Source: Bizionia myxarmorum (GTDB taxonomy: Bacteria > Bacteroidota > Bacteroidia > Flavobacteriales > Flavobacteriaceae). Taken from it: DNA of 64,000 bases. Positions 8,639 to 17,756 of the stretch are shown piece by piece. The stretch spans positions 28,866 through 92,865 of the forward strand of contig NZ_VSKK01000006.1 of the NCBI RefSeq assembly GCF_008086205.1. Direction: 5' to 3'. A model generated the notes under the pieces. That model made no database searches, was not told the origin of the DNA, and saw only the letters and a program-made list of their open reading frames with translations. The stretch's first letter is position 1, and every line of letters starts with the position of its first letter. A program made the position numbers and the translations under genes.

Positions 8639-9105
8639 CAGCTACCGCCTGGGGTACAAGCAGATTCCTCTTGTGTTCCAACTGCAGTTAATTGTGGTTT
8701 TAATTTTTCTTCCGGAATTCCGCATTTATCTTTTGCCAAACAATCGGTCTCTTTATTGGTTAAAAGAAAGTTTTTCCCGTCAAAGTCCAATCCGAATTTC
8801 CCAATGGTATTTCCTTGGTATTCCACTTCAATATCTAAATCGCCAATGCCCAAGGTTTTTTCTGAAAGTTCAATAATATGCAGTAATTTTTCTGGATGTA
8901 AGCGGTGGTCATAATCATCGGCATTCCATAGTTGGAAATTCACGACTTCTTCATTACGAACTGTGCCGCCACAATCGATAAAATGTTTGGTGATTTTGCC
9001 AACTTCTGTGACGTGAAAGTGGTTAGGAACCAGTTCGCCATTAGGTAATTGAAAAGGGATGTTATCCAATTGATTTAATTTGTTTTTAACTTCTGATAGC
9101 TTCAT
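8632..9105 (-). CDS. DUF6428-like protein of ars operons
   Basis: A 157-residue cytoplasmic protein often seen between arsR and arsC in Bacteroidota. It starts MKLSEVKNKLNQL and has the motif NHFHVTEVGKITKHFIDCGG, a WNADDYDHRL segment and a cysteine-rich tail ending CTPGGSCC. The several histidines and cysteines suggest metalloid or metal binding, but no activity is established that I know of. It is the second gene of the operon and overlaps arsC. Confidence 0.8.
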   Translation of the reverse strand: MKLSEVKNKLNQLDNIPFQLPNGELVPNHFHVTEVGKITKHFIDCGGTVRNEEVVNFQLWNADDYDHRLHPEKLLHIIELSEKTLGIGDLDIEVEYQGNTIGKFGLDFDGKNFLLTNKETDCLAKDKCGIPEEKLKPQLTAVGTQEESACTPGGSCC

Positions 9106-9153
9106 ATCTATATTTGTTTATTGCGATTATACGATTGATTGTGTTAAATTTTT

Positions 9154-9462
9154 TTAGCAGCAGTCTGCTTTAGGAAGGTCTTGATTTAAAAATTGGTGCA
9201 TCAGTTTTTTCATTTTAGCCCAGTTTTTAGGGTCTATGCAGTAGCAAACTTTAACGCCCTCCACGGTTCCTTTAATCAGTCCTACTGATTTCAATTCTTT
9301 CAAATGCTGGGAAATGGTAGGTTGGGCAAGTCCAATTTCTTCAGATAAATCCCCGCAATAGCAAGCGTCTATTTCAAACAACCTTTGAAGAATAGCCACT
9401 CTCGCCGGATGCCCGAAGACCTTAGCGAATAAAGCGATGTCGTTTTGTTGTTCTGTGTACAT
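9154..9462 (-). CDS. arsR: ArsR-type arsenite-responsive repressor
   Basis: A 102-residue winged-helix repressor. The metalloid-binding pair is in DACYCGDLS (C34 and C36), at the start of the recognition region. AQPTISQHLKELKSVGLI is the DNA-binding helix pair, and the tail ends in two cysteines. A 22-base palindrome at 9483-9504, just in front of its start, is the likely operator. It heads the ars operon. Confidence 0.95.
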   Translation of the reverse strand: MYTEQQNDIALFAKVFGHPARVAILQRLFEIDACYCGDLSEEIGLAQPTISQHLKELKSVGLIKGTVEGVKVCYCIDPKNWAKMKKLMHQFLNQDLPKADCC

Positions 9463-9482
9463 AATTATAAGCTATTAATTAC

Positions 9483-9504
9483 TTCATTGTAATATTACGA
9501 TGAA
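9483..9504. promoter_or_regulatory. Putative ArsR operator
   Basis: Two 11-base half sites, TTCATTGTAAT and ATTACGATGAA, form a 22-base inverted repeat with one mismatch. It lies 20 bases upstream of the arsR start. Its place and symmetry fit autoregulation of the ars operon. Confidence 0.75.
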
Positions 9505-9611
9505 TGATTGAAACAGGAAAATATTTATTAATATTTCTTGAATATTTCATTGTGAGAGTATTTGGAGTGGAATACCGCTTTACATACTTGATTAAATTAA
9601 AGGGGGGTATA

Positions 9612-9690
9612 TTAATGTACCGCCGATTTAGAAAAGTAATTCATAATTAAGATACCTGCAATGATTAGAGCGATTCCGATTATTTCAGGA
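9612..9690 (-). pseudogene. SMR-type multidrug transporter, C-terminal relic
   Basis: The minus strand reads PEIIGIALIIAGILIMNYF and ends SKSAVH then stop. That is the last membrane helix and tail typical of small multidrug resistance (EmrE/SugE) transporters. Nothing upstream continues the frame into the earlier helices, so this is a 3' scrap. It lies between the arsR operator and an intergenic repeat. Confidence 0.55.
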
Positions 9691-9710
9691 AACTACAGTC
9701 ATTAAATGGT

Positions 9711-9786
9711 TTACAACGGCTCGTATATAAAACGTAACGTGCAAATAGATCCAGTCCTTTCGGATTATACACAAGCCGAATTTTTA
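9711..9786 (+). repeat. Intergenic imperfect repeat
   Basis: The segment has ACAACGGCTCGTATATAAAA, then AACGTAACG, and later TTCGGAT...ACACAAGCCGAATTTTTA, where TTCGG and CCGAA can pair. The same two blocks recur at 63691-63775. Related cores occur at 28221-28275, 30771-30890 and 35691-35760. It lies between two gene relics. Confidence 0.55.
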
Positions 9787-9838
9787 TGTTTTGTTTTTAT
9801 TCATTATTTTATCAAGTTTAAATTTTAAAGTTCGTTTT

Positions 9839-10025
9839 TTAGCATAGGTACGCTTTAACAGTAACACCATTTTTATTAACTTTTAATTCGTTTTGCGCTT
9901 CTTTATCTTCTCCTGTAAGAAGGTTAGAACCTCCCTAAATAATAATATTCACTTCGTCCCACGCAGAACTTTTAATTGAATTACTGGCATACATCGCTAC
10001 CATAAACATAGAGGTATCTTTATCC
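9839..10025 (-). pseudogene. DsrE-like protein relic
   Basis: The minus-strand translation just after the TfoX-like stop codon reads KDKDTSMFMVAMYASN, SAWDEVNIII, a TAG stop at 9937-9939, then GGSNLLTGEDKEAQNEL and VNKNGVTVKAYLC. That resembles the DsrE-family core, where a tryptophan normally precedes G-(G/P)-S-x-L, so TGG to TAG is plausible. The N-terminus is missing and the end is a premature stop. The call rests on this motif pattern. Confidence 0.5.
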
Positions 10026-10400
10026 TTACTTGTCTATATTATATAAAATCTCTCCATATTTTTCGACTTTATTTGTTTCGTTTTTTTTTTGAATTTCCAA
10101 TGATTCTTTTGCCCATCTAATAAACGTATCAGAATCTTCTAATATATCAGCAGGGATATTGTAAAATGAAAGCACGGTTGCATTACTTTTAAAGGGTTTT
10201 AATGGAACCGAACCTGATTCAATAAATTTAGCCTTATTGCTATCATCTACTTTCAGATAAACCACATCGTTTGCAATCATTCCAAAAGCTAAATGATCCT
10301 GATACAATGCAACACAACCAAACATTTTTTTGATAGACACATTACCCCAACCCGATAGTTGGTCGAGAACAAACTGTGTAAAATCGTTTGAAACAGCCAT
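10026..10400 (-). CDS. TfoX/Sxy N-terminal domain protein
   Basis: About 124 residues when started at MAVSNDFTQF (10400), which follows the upstream stop codon by 2 bases. The longer frame overlaps the upstream gene. The core VSIKKMFGCVALYQDHLAFG, followed by VVYLKVDDSNKAKF and a late TFIRWAKESLEI helix, is the TfoX_N fold. In Bacteroidota these short single-domain proteins are of unknown role and are not shown to control competence. The gene is co-directional with a small membrane-protein gene. Confidence 0.85.
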   Translation of the reverse strand: MAVSNDFTQFVLDQLSGWGNVSIKKMFGCVALYQDHLAFGMIANDVVYLKVDDSNKAKFIESGSVPLKPFKSNATVLSFYNIPADILEDSDTFIRWAKESLEIQKKNETNKVEKYGEILYNIDK

Positions 10401-10402
10401 TT

Positions 10403-10837
10403 CTATTTGTTTTTTGAATAAAGTTTTGCCGCTATCCAAGCTCCAATAATCATCTCAGCCCACGCGATAGGAAATATAATAGCAGCCGAACTCCACGCTC
10501 CCAAACCTGTATTTACACTAGCAATCCAGAAAACTCCAATGGTTGCTAAAGCCGTAGTAGTGCCAGAAATGATAATTGACTTTAAGTTATTCCCAAATGC
10601 AACGGAACAAAGCCAAAATATAAATACTAAAACTGCAGACAGCAAGGTATCCCATAATCCCCATATCAAGGCATTACTCAATTCCATAGCACCAATTGGG
10701 ATTCTGCCTGCAAAGAATTTTTCCATCAACGGGAAGGCAACAAACAAAGCTCTTGCTACTTCTGCAATATGTATCCAAACGCTTGTTATTAAGGTGATAA
10801 TAATAAATTGTTTCAAATTAAAAACTTTATTTTCCAT
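10403..10837 (-). CDS. Small integral membrane protein
   Basis: About 144 residues from the ATG at 10837 (MENKVFNLKQF), preferred to an upstream TTG. Four hydrophobic segments are visible: FIIITLITSVWIHIAEVA, LLSAVLVFIFWLCSVAF, ISGTTTALATIGVFWIA and AAIIFPIAWAEMIIGAWI. I do not recognise the family. It is translated just ahead of the TfoX-like gene with a 2-base gap, so the two are probably co-expressed. Confidence 0.65.
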   Translation of the reverse strand: MENKVFNLKQFIIITLITSVWIHIAEVARALFVAFPLMEKFFAGRIPIGAMELSNALIWGLWDTLLSAVLVFIFWLCSVAFGNNLKSIIISGTTTALATIGVFWIASVNTGLGAWSSAAIIFPIAWAEMIIGAWIAAKLYSKNK

Positions 10838-10903
10838 GGTGATGCTGTATTTAAATTTGCTACAAAGATGGATCAAATGGTAGAAAATAACCGTTGATAT
10901 TTG

Positions 10904-12082
10904 CTAAGAAATGGATTTAATTGTCTTTAATAATGAGCTTGGTGTCGTTTTGTGAATTTTCACATCTGAGCAATCATTAAAGGATTTGAATGCTGCTATC
11001 TCTTTTGTGAAAGCAGCTTCAAAATCATCATTAAAAGAAAAGTCTTCTTCAAAAAATATATGATTGATATGAAGTGTAGAACTCTTTTTATCCGCTTTAC
11101 AATCCATTCTGGCCAGTAATTTACCATCCCAAAGAATGGGTAATGAAAAATAGCCGTATTTACGTTTCGCTGCTGGAGTATAACATTCAATTTTGTATTC
11201 AAAATCAAATAAGTGCTCCATGCGTTTACGCTGAATCAATAAATTATCAAAAGGAGAAAGAATTTTTAGTTGACTATGAATAGGGGTATTCAATAAATTC
11301 AAAGTATCAGGAAAGGCGTAATATAGTTGTCAGTTTACGCTTACTTGAACCAATTCATTGTTTGAATGCATCTCCTTTAATTCTGAGGTAATACGGTTTT
11401 TGGTGTTTTTAAGTAAATAGGCCATTTCACTTGCTTGGCCAATACCATTCGCTCTTAGATAGCTTGTAATTAAAAATCGAATATGTTCCTGCGGAGTAGG
11501 GCAGTTTGTATCAATGTTGTCTGGCAGAACACGTTCCGTTAGGTTATACACTTTATGAAAATTCTTCCGACTCGAAATCATCAAATCCCCTTGCATAAAC
11601 AAATTCTCTAATGCTTGTTTTGCGGGTTTGCTTTGCCATTCTCCTAGTTTAGCCTTATGTTCAAAGTCTTTTGCCATTAGAGGACATTCGTTTTCTATGC
11701 GTTTTAGTATTGTATCCATAAGTTTGACATCTTTCTGAAACCAATGGCTTTGTTCGTTTTTTAAAATAGCCTCTTTACGGGGAAGCGAATACTTATAATC
11801 GCGCATGGCCAGATATGCTGCAGCATGCGACCAATATTCGAATAGTTGTTTAGATTCAATTAAGGTATTTATATGAGAAAGTTCGTATTCAGGATTTCTA
11901 TTCCATAACGTATGGTGATGGGCACGTTGAATAGCCGAAATTGTATCTATTTGTACATAACCAAGATGTTCAATACTTGCCAGTGTATTATCGATCGCCC
12001 TTCCGTTTACTATATCCGGAAAAACGCGTTGAGAAAGCAATACGAGCTTTTGTGCTTCAATTGGGGAAAGTATTTCTTTCAT
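10904..12082 (-). pseudogene. YcaQ-like winged-helix DNA glycosylase-type protein, one in-frame stop
   Basis: A single frame runs from ATG at 12082 to 10904 and is broken only by a TGA at 11330-11332. Before it are IDNTLASIEHLGYVQIDTIS, AHHHTLWNR and FEYWSHAAAYLAMRDY. After it come QLYYAFPDT, LKILSPFDNLLIQRKRMEHL and YGYFSLPILWDGKLLARMD. This is the full pattern of YcaQ/winged-helix DUF1006-type proteins, some of which unhook DNA crosslinks. A glycine (GGA) to stop (TGA) change would explain the lesion. A TTG after the stop could in principle restart. Its start overlaps the Crp/Fnr gene by 4 bases. Confidence 0.85.
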
Positions 12083-12654
12083 GCTGTATCACATATTTCT
12101 TTTCGAATACGACTTAAATGTTCCGCTGAAACACCTATAAAAGATGCAATTTGATGTTGTGGAACTCTCGAAATAATTTGTTTATTATTTTTTAGAAGGT
12201 CTAAATACCGTTCTTTTGGCGTTTTTATAATAAAAGATTGCCGTTGTTCTTCTACTTTGATAAAATTAATTTTGAACAATTGAAAACTCATTCGGTGAAA
12301 ACCAATAATTTCTGAATTCAAAAATTCTAGCGCTTCAATGGTCATCTCTATTGTTTTGATTGGACTTAGCGCTTTAATAGTTATTTGAGAAGGTTTGTTT
12401 TGTAAATAATTTACATAATCATAACTATGGTCATTTTCAAAGTAAAAATTGGTTGTACATTCTTTTCCATCTTTAATATAGAAACCCCTTGCACAACCTT
12501 CTAGAATTATCTTAACAATATTAGATTTATCTCCATTTTTATATAGGAAATCGTTTTTTAGATATTCAACCTTCTCAAAGCCAGAAATAAATAGTTCTGC
12601 ATCTTCTATAAGCATTCCCAATGATTTAACAAGATGCTTTACGTAATTATTCAT
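12079..12654 (-). CDS. Crp/Fnr family transcriptional regulator
   Basis: A 191-residue regulator. The N-terminal cyclic-nucleotide-like beta roll includes FLYKNGDKSNIVKIILEGC and FENDHSYDYVNYL. The C-terminal winged helix is VPQHQIASFIGVSAEHLSRI. The arginine and glutamate that bind cAMP are not conserved, so the effector is unknown. Bacteroidota have many such regulators. It heads a two-gene unit with the YcaQ-like gene (ATGA overlap). Confidence 0.88.
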   Translation of the reverse strand: MNNYVKHLVKSLGMLIEDAELFISGFEKVEYLKNDFLYKNGDKSNIVKIILEGCARGFYIKDGKECTTNFYFENDHSYDYVNYLQNKPSQITIKALSPIKTIEMTIEALEFLNSEIIGFHRMSFQLFKINFIKVEEQRQSFIIKTPKERYLDLLKNNKQIISRVPQHQIASFIGVSAEHLSRIRKEICDTA

Positions 12655-13180
12655 TGTAATATGTCGTGTTTTTTTGATGAAAGCTAAAGTTTATGTATAT
12701 CTTAAGTTAGCTTTTAGTGTTGAAGTTATAAATTTAAGTATATAAACAGAAAGAACAAAAAAAGAGGATTAAGGTTATTTTGTGTATAGAGACTTGATCT
12801 CGTATTTCTTGAGAATCCCCTCTCTTTTCTACTCTTATTTTTTACAGTTCTTTGAGACTTGAGATCTCGTTTTTAAGTTATTGAAAATGTTGTAGATGAG
12901 TTCTTTCATGAAATTAGTATTTATGAATTAAATCTTTAAAAAATAAGTTTTATAGGTATAAGACATTGCTGGTGATAGATCAAAAAATAGTTATTAAATC
13001 GATTTCCTTAAGAATAGTATTGTATTAACAGAAACACCGAAATTTTTAATCTAGTTTTAAAAACTGAAAAGTCAAATCAAAATATATTAATTTGGCGCTA
13101 TTAAAGTCTAAAAAACTACAAGGCATACTTTCAACGGTAATCAAGTTTTAAACACAGCAAGCACTTAAAAAAAACTATAA
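12655..13180. other. Intergenic region between divergent units
   Basis: About 525 AT-rich bases hold the divergent promoters of the Crp/Fnr gene and the efflux operon. GAGACTTGATCTCGT at 12789-12803 and GAGACTTGAGATCTCGT at 12854-12870 are near-copies, each partly self-complementary (GAGAT/ATCTC). I see no coding stretch or RNA gene. Confidence 0.4.
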
Positions 13181-13867
13181 ATGAAAATATAGATTATTGA
13201 AGATGACCCCATTTTAAATAAAAATATTGCGGATGCCATGACTTCAGAAGGTTTTCTTTTAGAACGTGTTTTTGATGGCACTTTAGCAGAACGAATTCTA
13301 AAAACGCAGGATTTAAGTTGTGTGATCATGGACATTAACTTATCTGGAAAAACAGGTTTTGATCTTTGTAAAGATTTCAGAATTTACAATACTCAAACTC
13401 CTGTGATTATGCTAACAGCATTTAGTGAACTTGAAGACAAAATTAAAGGCTACGATTGTGGTGCCGATGATTACCTAACAAAACCCTTTTTTATGCGAGA
13501 ACTTATTTTAAGAGTAAACTCACTTATTAAAAGAACTACTGCAGATATTAATGCAGACCAAGAGACAACCATACTCACCGCTGCAGATATTTCTGCAGAT
13601 ACGAAAAGAAAAAAAGTATTCGGGCAGAAGTAAGAAATTAATCTAACACTTAGAGCGTATCAAATATTAGTAAAATTACTAGAGCAAAAAGGAGAATTTG
13701 TATCTAAACAAGTTTTAGTTACAGAAATCTGGGGTGGTTCTTTCGATTTTAACACGAATACGATTGAAGTCTACATTAGTTTTATAAGAAATAAGCTGGA
13801 TAAACCTTTTGGGAAAAACACCATAAAAACAAAAGTAGGCTACGGCTATTATATCGATTTCAATTAA
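13181..13867 (+). pseudogene. OmpR-type response regulator with two in-frame stops
   Basis: One frame runs from ATG 13181 to TAA 13867 and encodes a whole OmpR/PhoB-type regulator, but has TAG at codon 4 (13190-13192) and TAA at 13631-13633. The receiver shows IIEDDP, the phospho-acceptor in CVIMDINLSGKTGFDLC, VIMLTAFS and the lysine of YLTKPF. The winged-helix output follows the second stop (LTLRAYQILVKLLEQKGEFV, then NTIEVYISFIRNKLDK and VGYGYYIDF). No frameshift is present. It heads the efflux operon, 11 bases before the kinase. Confidence 0.9.
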
Positions 13868-13878
13868 AATCAGGTTTT

Positions 13879-15249
13879 GTGAAAATTAGAAATAAAATAC
13901 TTATTTATTTTTCCACCACTATAATTGTGCTTCTCGGCCTATCGTTGGGTGCTATTTTTATTATATTTTCAGAATATAGAGAAGAAGAATTTCAGCAAAA
14001 ACAAAACACTAAAATTTTACAAACACTTTCTCAACTCACGCAATTTGAAGATTATAGCAAGGAGTTAGCGGGTATTATGGACGAGTTAACCATTCATGAT
14101 TTCTATGACGAGAAAATGCTGATTTTCGACACACAAAAAGATTTAATTTTTAGTAGTATAGACGATCTTTCCATCTCAAATTACGGTATCATTTTAAATG
14201 AACTCTCACCTGCTAATAGATGGATAGAAACCAAAGTTGGTAACTATGATATTGTTGGTGTTTATATTGAACATGATACTATTGGTTACTACGCTATTAG
14301 TAAAGCATTTGATGAATCTGGTTATTCGAAAATTTACTTTCTTGGAAATATTCTTATTGGAATTTTTATCTTGATTTCGCTAATTGTTATCATAATCTCC
14401 TTATATCTTTGCAAAAAAAATTGCCAAACCTATTACTGAACTTTCCGAAAGATTAAACAAGTTTGATTTAAGTAATACCAATACAGAAGAATTACCAATT
14501 AACGAATCTTCTTACGAGCTAAAACACCTTACCGAACGTTTTAATCAATTGTTTAAAAAAACAAATGAAGCTTTTTTGTTTCAAAAACATACTATAAATC
14601 ATATCTCTCACGAGTTAAAAACACCAATAACCATTTTAGTTTCCCAGCTTGAAACCTTACTCACATATACAGATTTGGACAGCTTAAAACCTGTTTTAAA
14701 TATCCAAATTCAATCAGCAAAATCTTTGGGAGATATTACTAATATCCTTTTAGAGCTTTCCAAATTTGAATCTGGTCAAACCATAAAAAAAGAATCACTC
14801 CGAATAGACGATTTAATCTTTGATATTATTTCCGAACTCAATACGATTCATCCGGATTTCATATTCGATATTAATTACAATTCAGCACTTATAGATGAAC
14901 AGGTTTTAATGATTAACGCTAATGAAATGCTTGTAAAACAGGCTTTTCAAAACTTATTATCTAATGCGATAGCTACGGTAGTACGAATCAATCTACTGTT
15001 ATTTCTGATATTGTAGATGGCAATAATTTATCCATTAGAATAACAAATACAGGAAATATCATCTCCAAATTAGAAGAAAAATATCTCTTCAATTATTTTT
15101 TTAGAGGCATCAATAGTAAAGCGAAAATGGGCTTTGGTTTAGGGCTTGTTTTAACTAAAAAAATACTTAAAGTAAACCATGCTACTATTAGCTATAGAAG
15201 TTCGAAAAACAATCTCAACAGTTTTGAAGTCAAGTTCCCTTTAAGCTAA
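13879..15249 (+). pseudogene. Sensor histidine kinase, two frameshifts
   Basis: Starts at GTG 13879. An N-terminal helix, an extracytoplasmic sensor region of about 130 residues and a second helix (YFLGNILIGIFILISLIVI) lead to the first frameshift at a run of eight A (14413-14420). The next frame has the HAMP-like region, the H box INHISHELKTPITI and VKQAFQNLLSNAI. A second shift near 14970 then moves to a frame with GFGLGLVLTKKILKVNH. All kinase parts are recognisable but no full product can be made. It was paired with the response regulator in front of it. Confidence 0.88.
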
Positions 15250-15320
15250 ACTTTATTTGCATTAAGGTTATTTTAAGGTCAATCGCATCAATTTAGCTCC
15301 CATAAATAAAAGAGCATTTT

Positions 15321-16629
15321 ATGAGATTCAAAACATGCAAGATGACCTTTTTAGTCCTGTTGGGTTATCCTTATCTGCAAAAGCACAGGAACAATTAGTT
15401 TTAAGTCGAGCCGATTGTCAGACCATATTCCTAAAAGAAAATTTACAACTTCTAGCTGAACAATTAGAAATCTCGCAAGCAGAAGCTATGGTACTTCAAG
15501 CCAAGCTTTGGCCCAATCCCAGTTTAACTATAGATCAAGTAAACCTTTGGGCTACCCAAGGACAGTTAGATGCTTTTGACACCGAAGGATTGCCGCCATT
15601 TAAAAGCGGTAACACATTTGGTACAAAACAGCAAATAGGAGTTTCATTAGAACAACTTATTAGAACAGCTGGGAAACGTAAAAAACGTATTGCGTTAGAA
15701 GACATAACTCTAGAACAATCTAAAGAGTATTTCCAGGATATCTTAAGAAGTCTTAAAGTTGAATTCAGAAATCAACTTACAGAACTACAATATCTTCTGT
15801 TTAGTAAAACCATGTACGAGGAAGAATTAGTGTCATTAAAACAGCTAACTACTGCTTATCAACGCCAAGTAGAATTAGGGCATATTTCTAATAGTGAATA
15901 TATAAGATTAAAAGCTTTGGAGCTTGAAATGGCGAAAAAACGAATGTTATTAAACCTGAAATTAACGCAGTTCAAAAAGAATTAAATGTATTAATGCGAT
16001 TATCTGCTAACACAAATTTAGTGGTAACAGATGATGGTTTTATTAAGGATTCGGATGCTTTTATGATGCTTTCAATTCCTGGTTTAACTACGGAAGCTAA
16101 AGCAAATCGTCCAGATTATAAAATAGCCTCACTTCATGAGGCTTCTGCTTTAATACAGTTAAAATACGAGAAGGCACAGCGTGTTCCTGATCTTACTTTT
16201 AAAGTAAATTATGATCGAGGCGGGAATTTTATGTACAATATTATAGGTTTTGGATTATCATTCGATTTACCTGTATTTGATAGAAACAAAGGAAACATAA
16301 AACATGCCGAGTTTGAATTAGAACAATCTAAACTTCTTTCCCAACAACTAGAACTGACTTTAGAAAATGAAATCGCAGTCGCCTATAAAGACCTACAAAA
16401 TGCTATTGCATTCTCTGAAAATATAGAGTCAAACTACGAGAGCACTCTAGATAAAATGCTACATAGCTATACTCAAAATTTCAAAGAGAAGAATATAAGC
16501 ATTTTAGAATTTTTAGATTTCATGGAAGCTTACCTCACCAACAAAGCCATTATTCTAGAAGCAAGTAAAGAAGTGAATGAAAAAACAGAAGTCCATAATT
16601 ACACCGTTGGTAGGGATTTAATTAACTAA
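15321..16629 (+). pseudogene. TolC-family outer-membrane efflux protein, two frameshifts
   Basis: Start is probably ATG 15321 (MRFKTCKMTFLVLLG), giving a signal peptide that is cut by a shift near 15360. The next frame (to 15985) has the TolC repeat with AKLWPNPSLTIDQVNLW and KQQIGVSLEQLIRTAGKRKK. A second shift near 15955 leads to the frame ending 16629 with FGLSFDLPVFDRNKGNIKHA and a long coiled-coil helix. It resembles the CusC/CzcC outer-membrane partners of metal RND pumps. It would be the outer channel of the RND system encoded downstream. Confidence 0.88.
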
Positions 16630-16649
16630 TATATAATCAGAAATAATAC

Positions 16650-17756
16650 ATGAATACATCACACAAAATAGTTTTATTTATGGTTTTTAGCGCTTTTTAT
16701 AGTTGCGGAAATACCAGTAAAGATATTGCAGAAAATGCATCAGAAAACACTAAATATTGTATAGACGAAACCTTTAAAAAGACTGTAGCCATTGAGCAAC
16801 CCATAATGAAGAAATTTACAGAAAATATTTCATTAACGGGTTCTGTAGAAACCAACCCCGATAAAGTGATTCACTTCGTGAGTTTAGTTGGAGGAATAAT
16901 TTCTAACACCTATTTCTCTTTAGGCGATACCGTAAAAAAGGAACAAGTTTTAGCAGAAATTAGCAGTACCGAATTAAGTACTTTGGATGCTGAATTTCAA
17001 TCTTTAAATTCACAAATAAAGGTTGACGAGATAAAATTACTTTCGGTAGAATCGATGTTTAAAGATGAAATATCGTCTCAAAAAGAATTGATAGAAGCAC
17101 AAACCGATTTAGATATTTTAAAATCTGAAGGTCAAAAAATAAAATCGAATTTAAATATTTTTAGCGCAAGTCCAGAACGAGGTGTTTTCCTTATAAAAGC
17201 ACCGGCAGCAGGTATTATAACAGATACTTCTATTTCTAAGGGTACACAAATACCTGCAGAAGGAGAGCCATTATTTAACATTTCAGATTTAAGTGAAGTT
17301 TGGGTATTGGTAAATGTTTACGCTACTAATATCCAAAATATTAGAGCAGGAATTGAAGTGAATATTTCTTCATTATCCTATCCTGATGAGTTATTTAAAG
17401 GTACTATTAAAACTATTTCTCAAGTTTTAGATAATGAAGCTAAAGTATTAAAGGCACGTGTGGTTTTAGATAATAAAGATTTAAAACTAAAACCAGGTAT
17501 GTTGGTAGATGTTGTAGCAGAAAAAGAATTTGATAGCGTAGGTTTAAGTATTTCAACAGAAGCTTTGGTTTTTGACCAAAATCAAAATTTTGTAGTGGTT
17601 TACAAGACTGATTGTGATATGGCAATAAAAAAAGTAGAAATCCTTAATTTTAATAAAAAAGAAACATTTTTAATTAGCGGATTAGAAGAAAACGACAAGA
17701 TTATTTCAAAAAATCAGCTTCTTATCTATGAGCAACTTAAAAACTTTCAAAACTAA
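16650..17756 (+). CDS. RND efflux periplasmic adaptor (CusB/CzcB-like lipoprotein)
   Basis: A 368-residue membrane-fusion protein, the only uninterrupted member of the efflux set. MNTSHKIVLFMVFSAFYSC is a lipoprotein signal (Cys 19). The barrel-sandwich halves are VHFVSLVGGII-type and FLIKAPAAGIITDTSISKG, separated by a coiled-coil hairpin at about residues 110-175. The beta-barrel (SEVWVLVNVYATNI) and membrane-proximal domain follow. It would bridge the inner RND pump and the TolC channel. The substrate is not shown; the family exports Co/Zn/Cd or Cu/Ag. It overlaps the pump gene by 29 bases. Confidence 0.9.
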   Translation: MNTSHKIVLFMVFSAFYSCGNTSKDIAENASENTKYCIDETFKKTVAIEQPIMKKFTENISLTGSVETNPDKVIHFVSLVGGIISNTYFSLGDTVKKEQVLAEISSTELSTLDAEFQSLNSQIKVDEIKLLSVESMFKDEISSQKELIEAQTDLDILKSEGQKIKSNLNIFSASPERGVFLIKAPAAGIITDTSISKGTQIPAEGEPLFNISDLSEVWVLVNVYATNIQNIRAGIEVNISSLSYPDELFKGTIKTISQVLDNEAKVLKARVVLDNKDLKLKPGMLVDVVAEKEFDSVGLSISTEALVFDQNQNFVVVYKTDCDMAIKKVEILNFNKKETFLISGLEENDKIISKNQLLIYEQLKNFQN

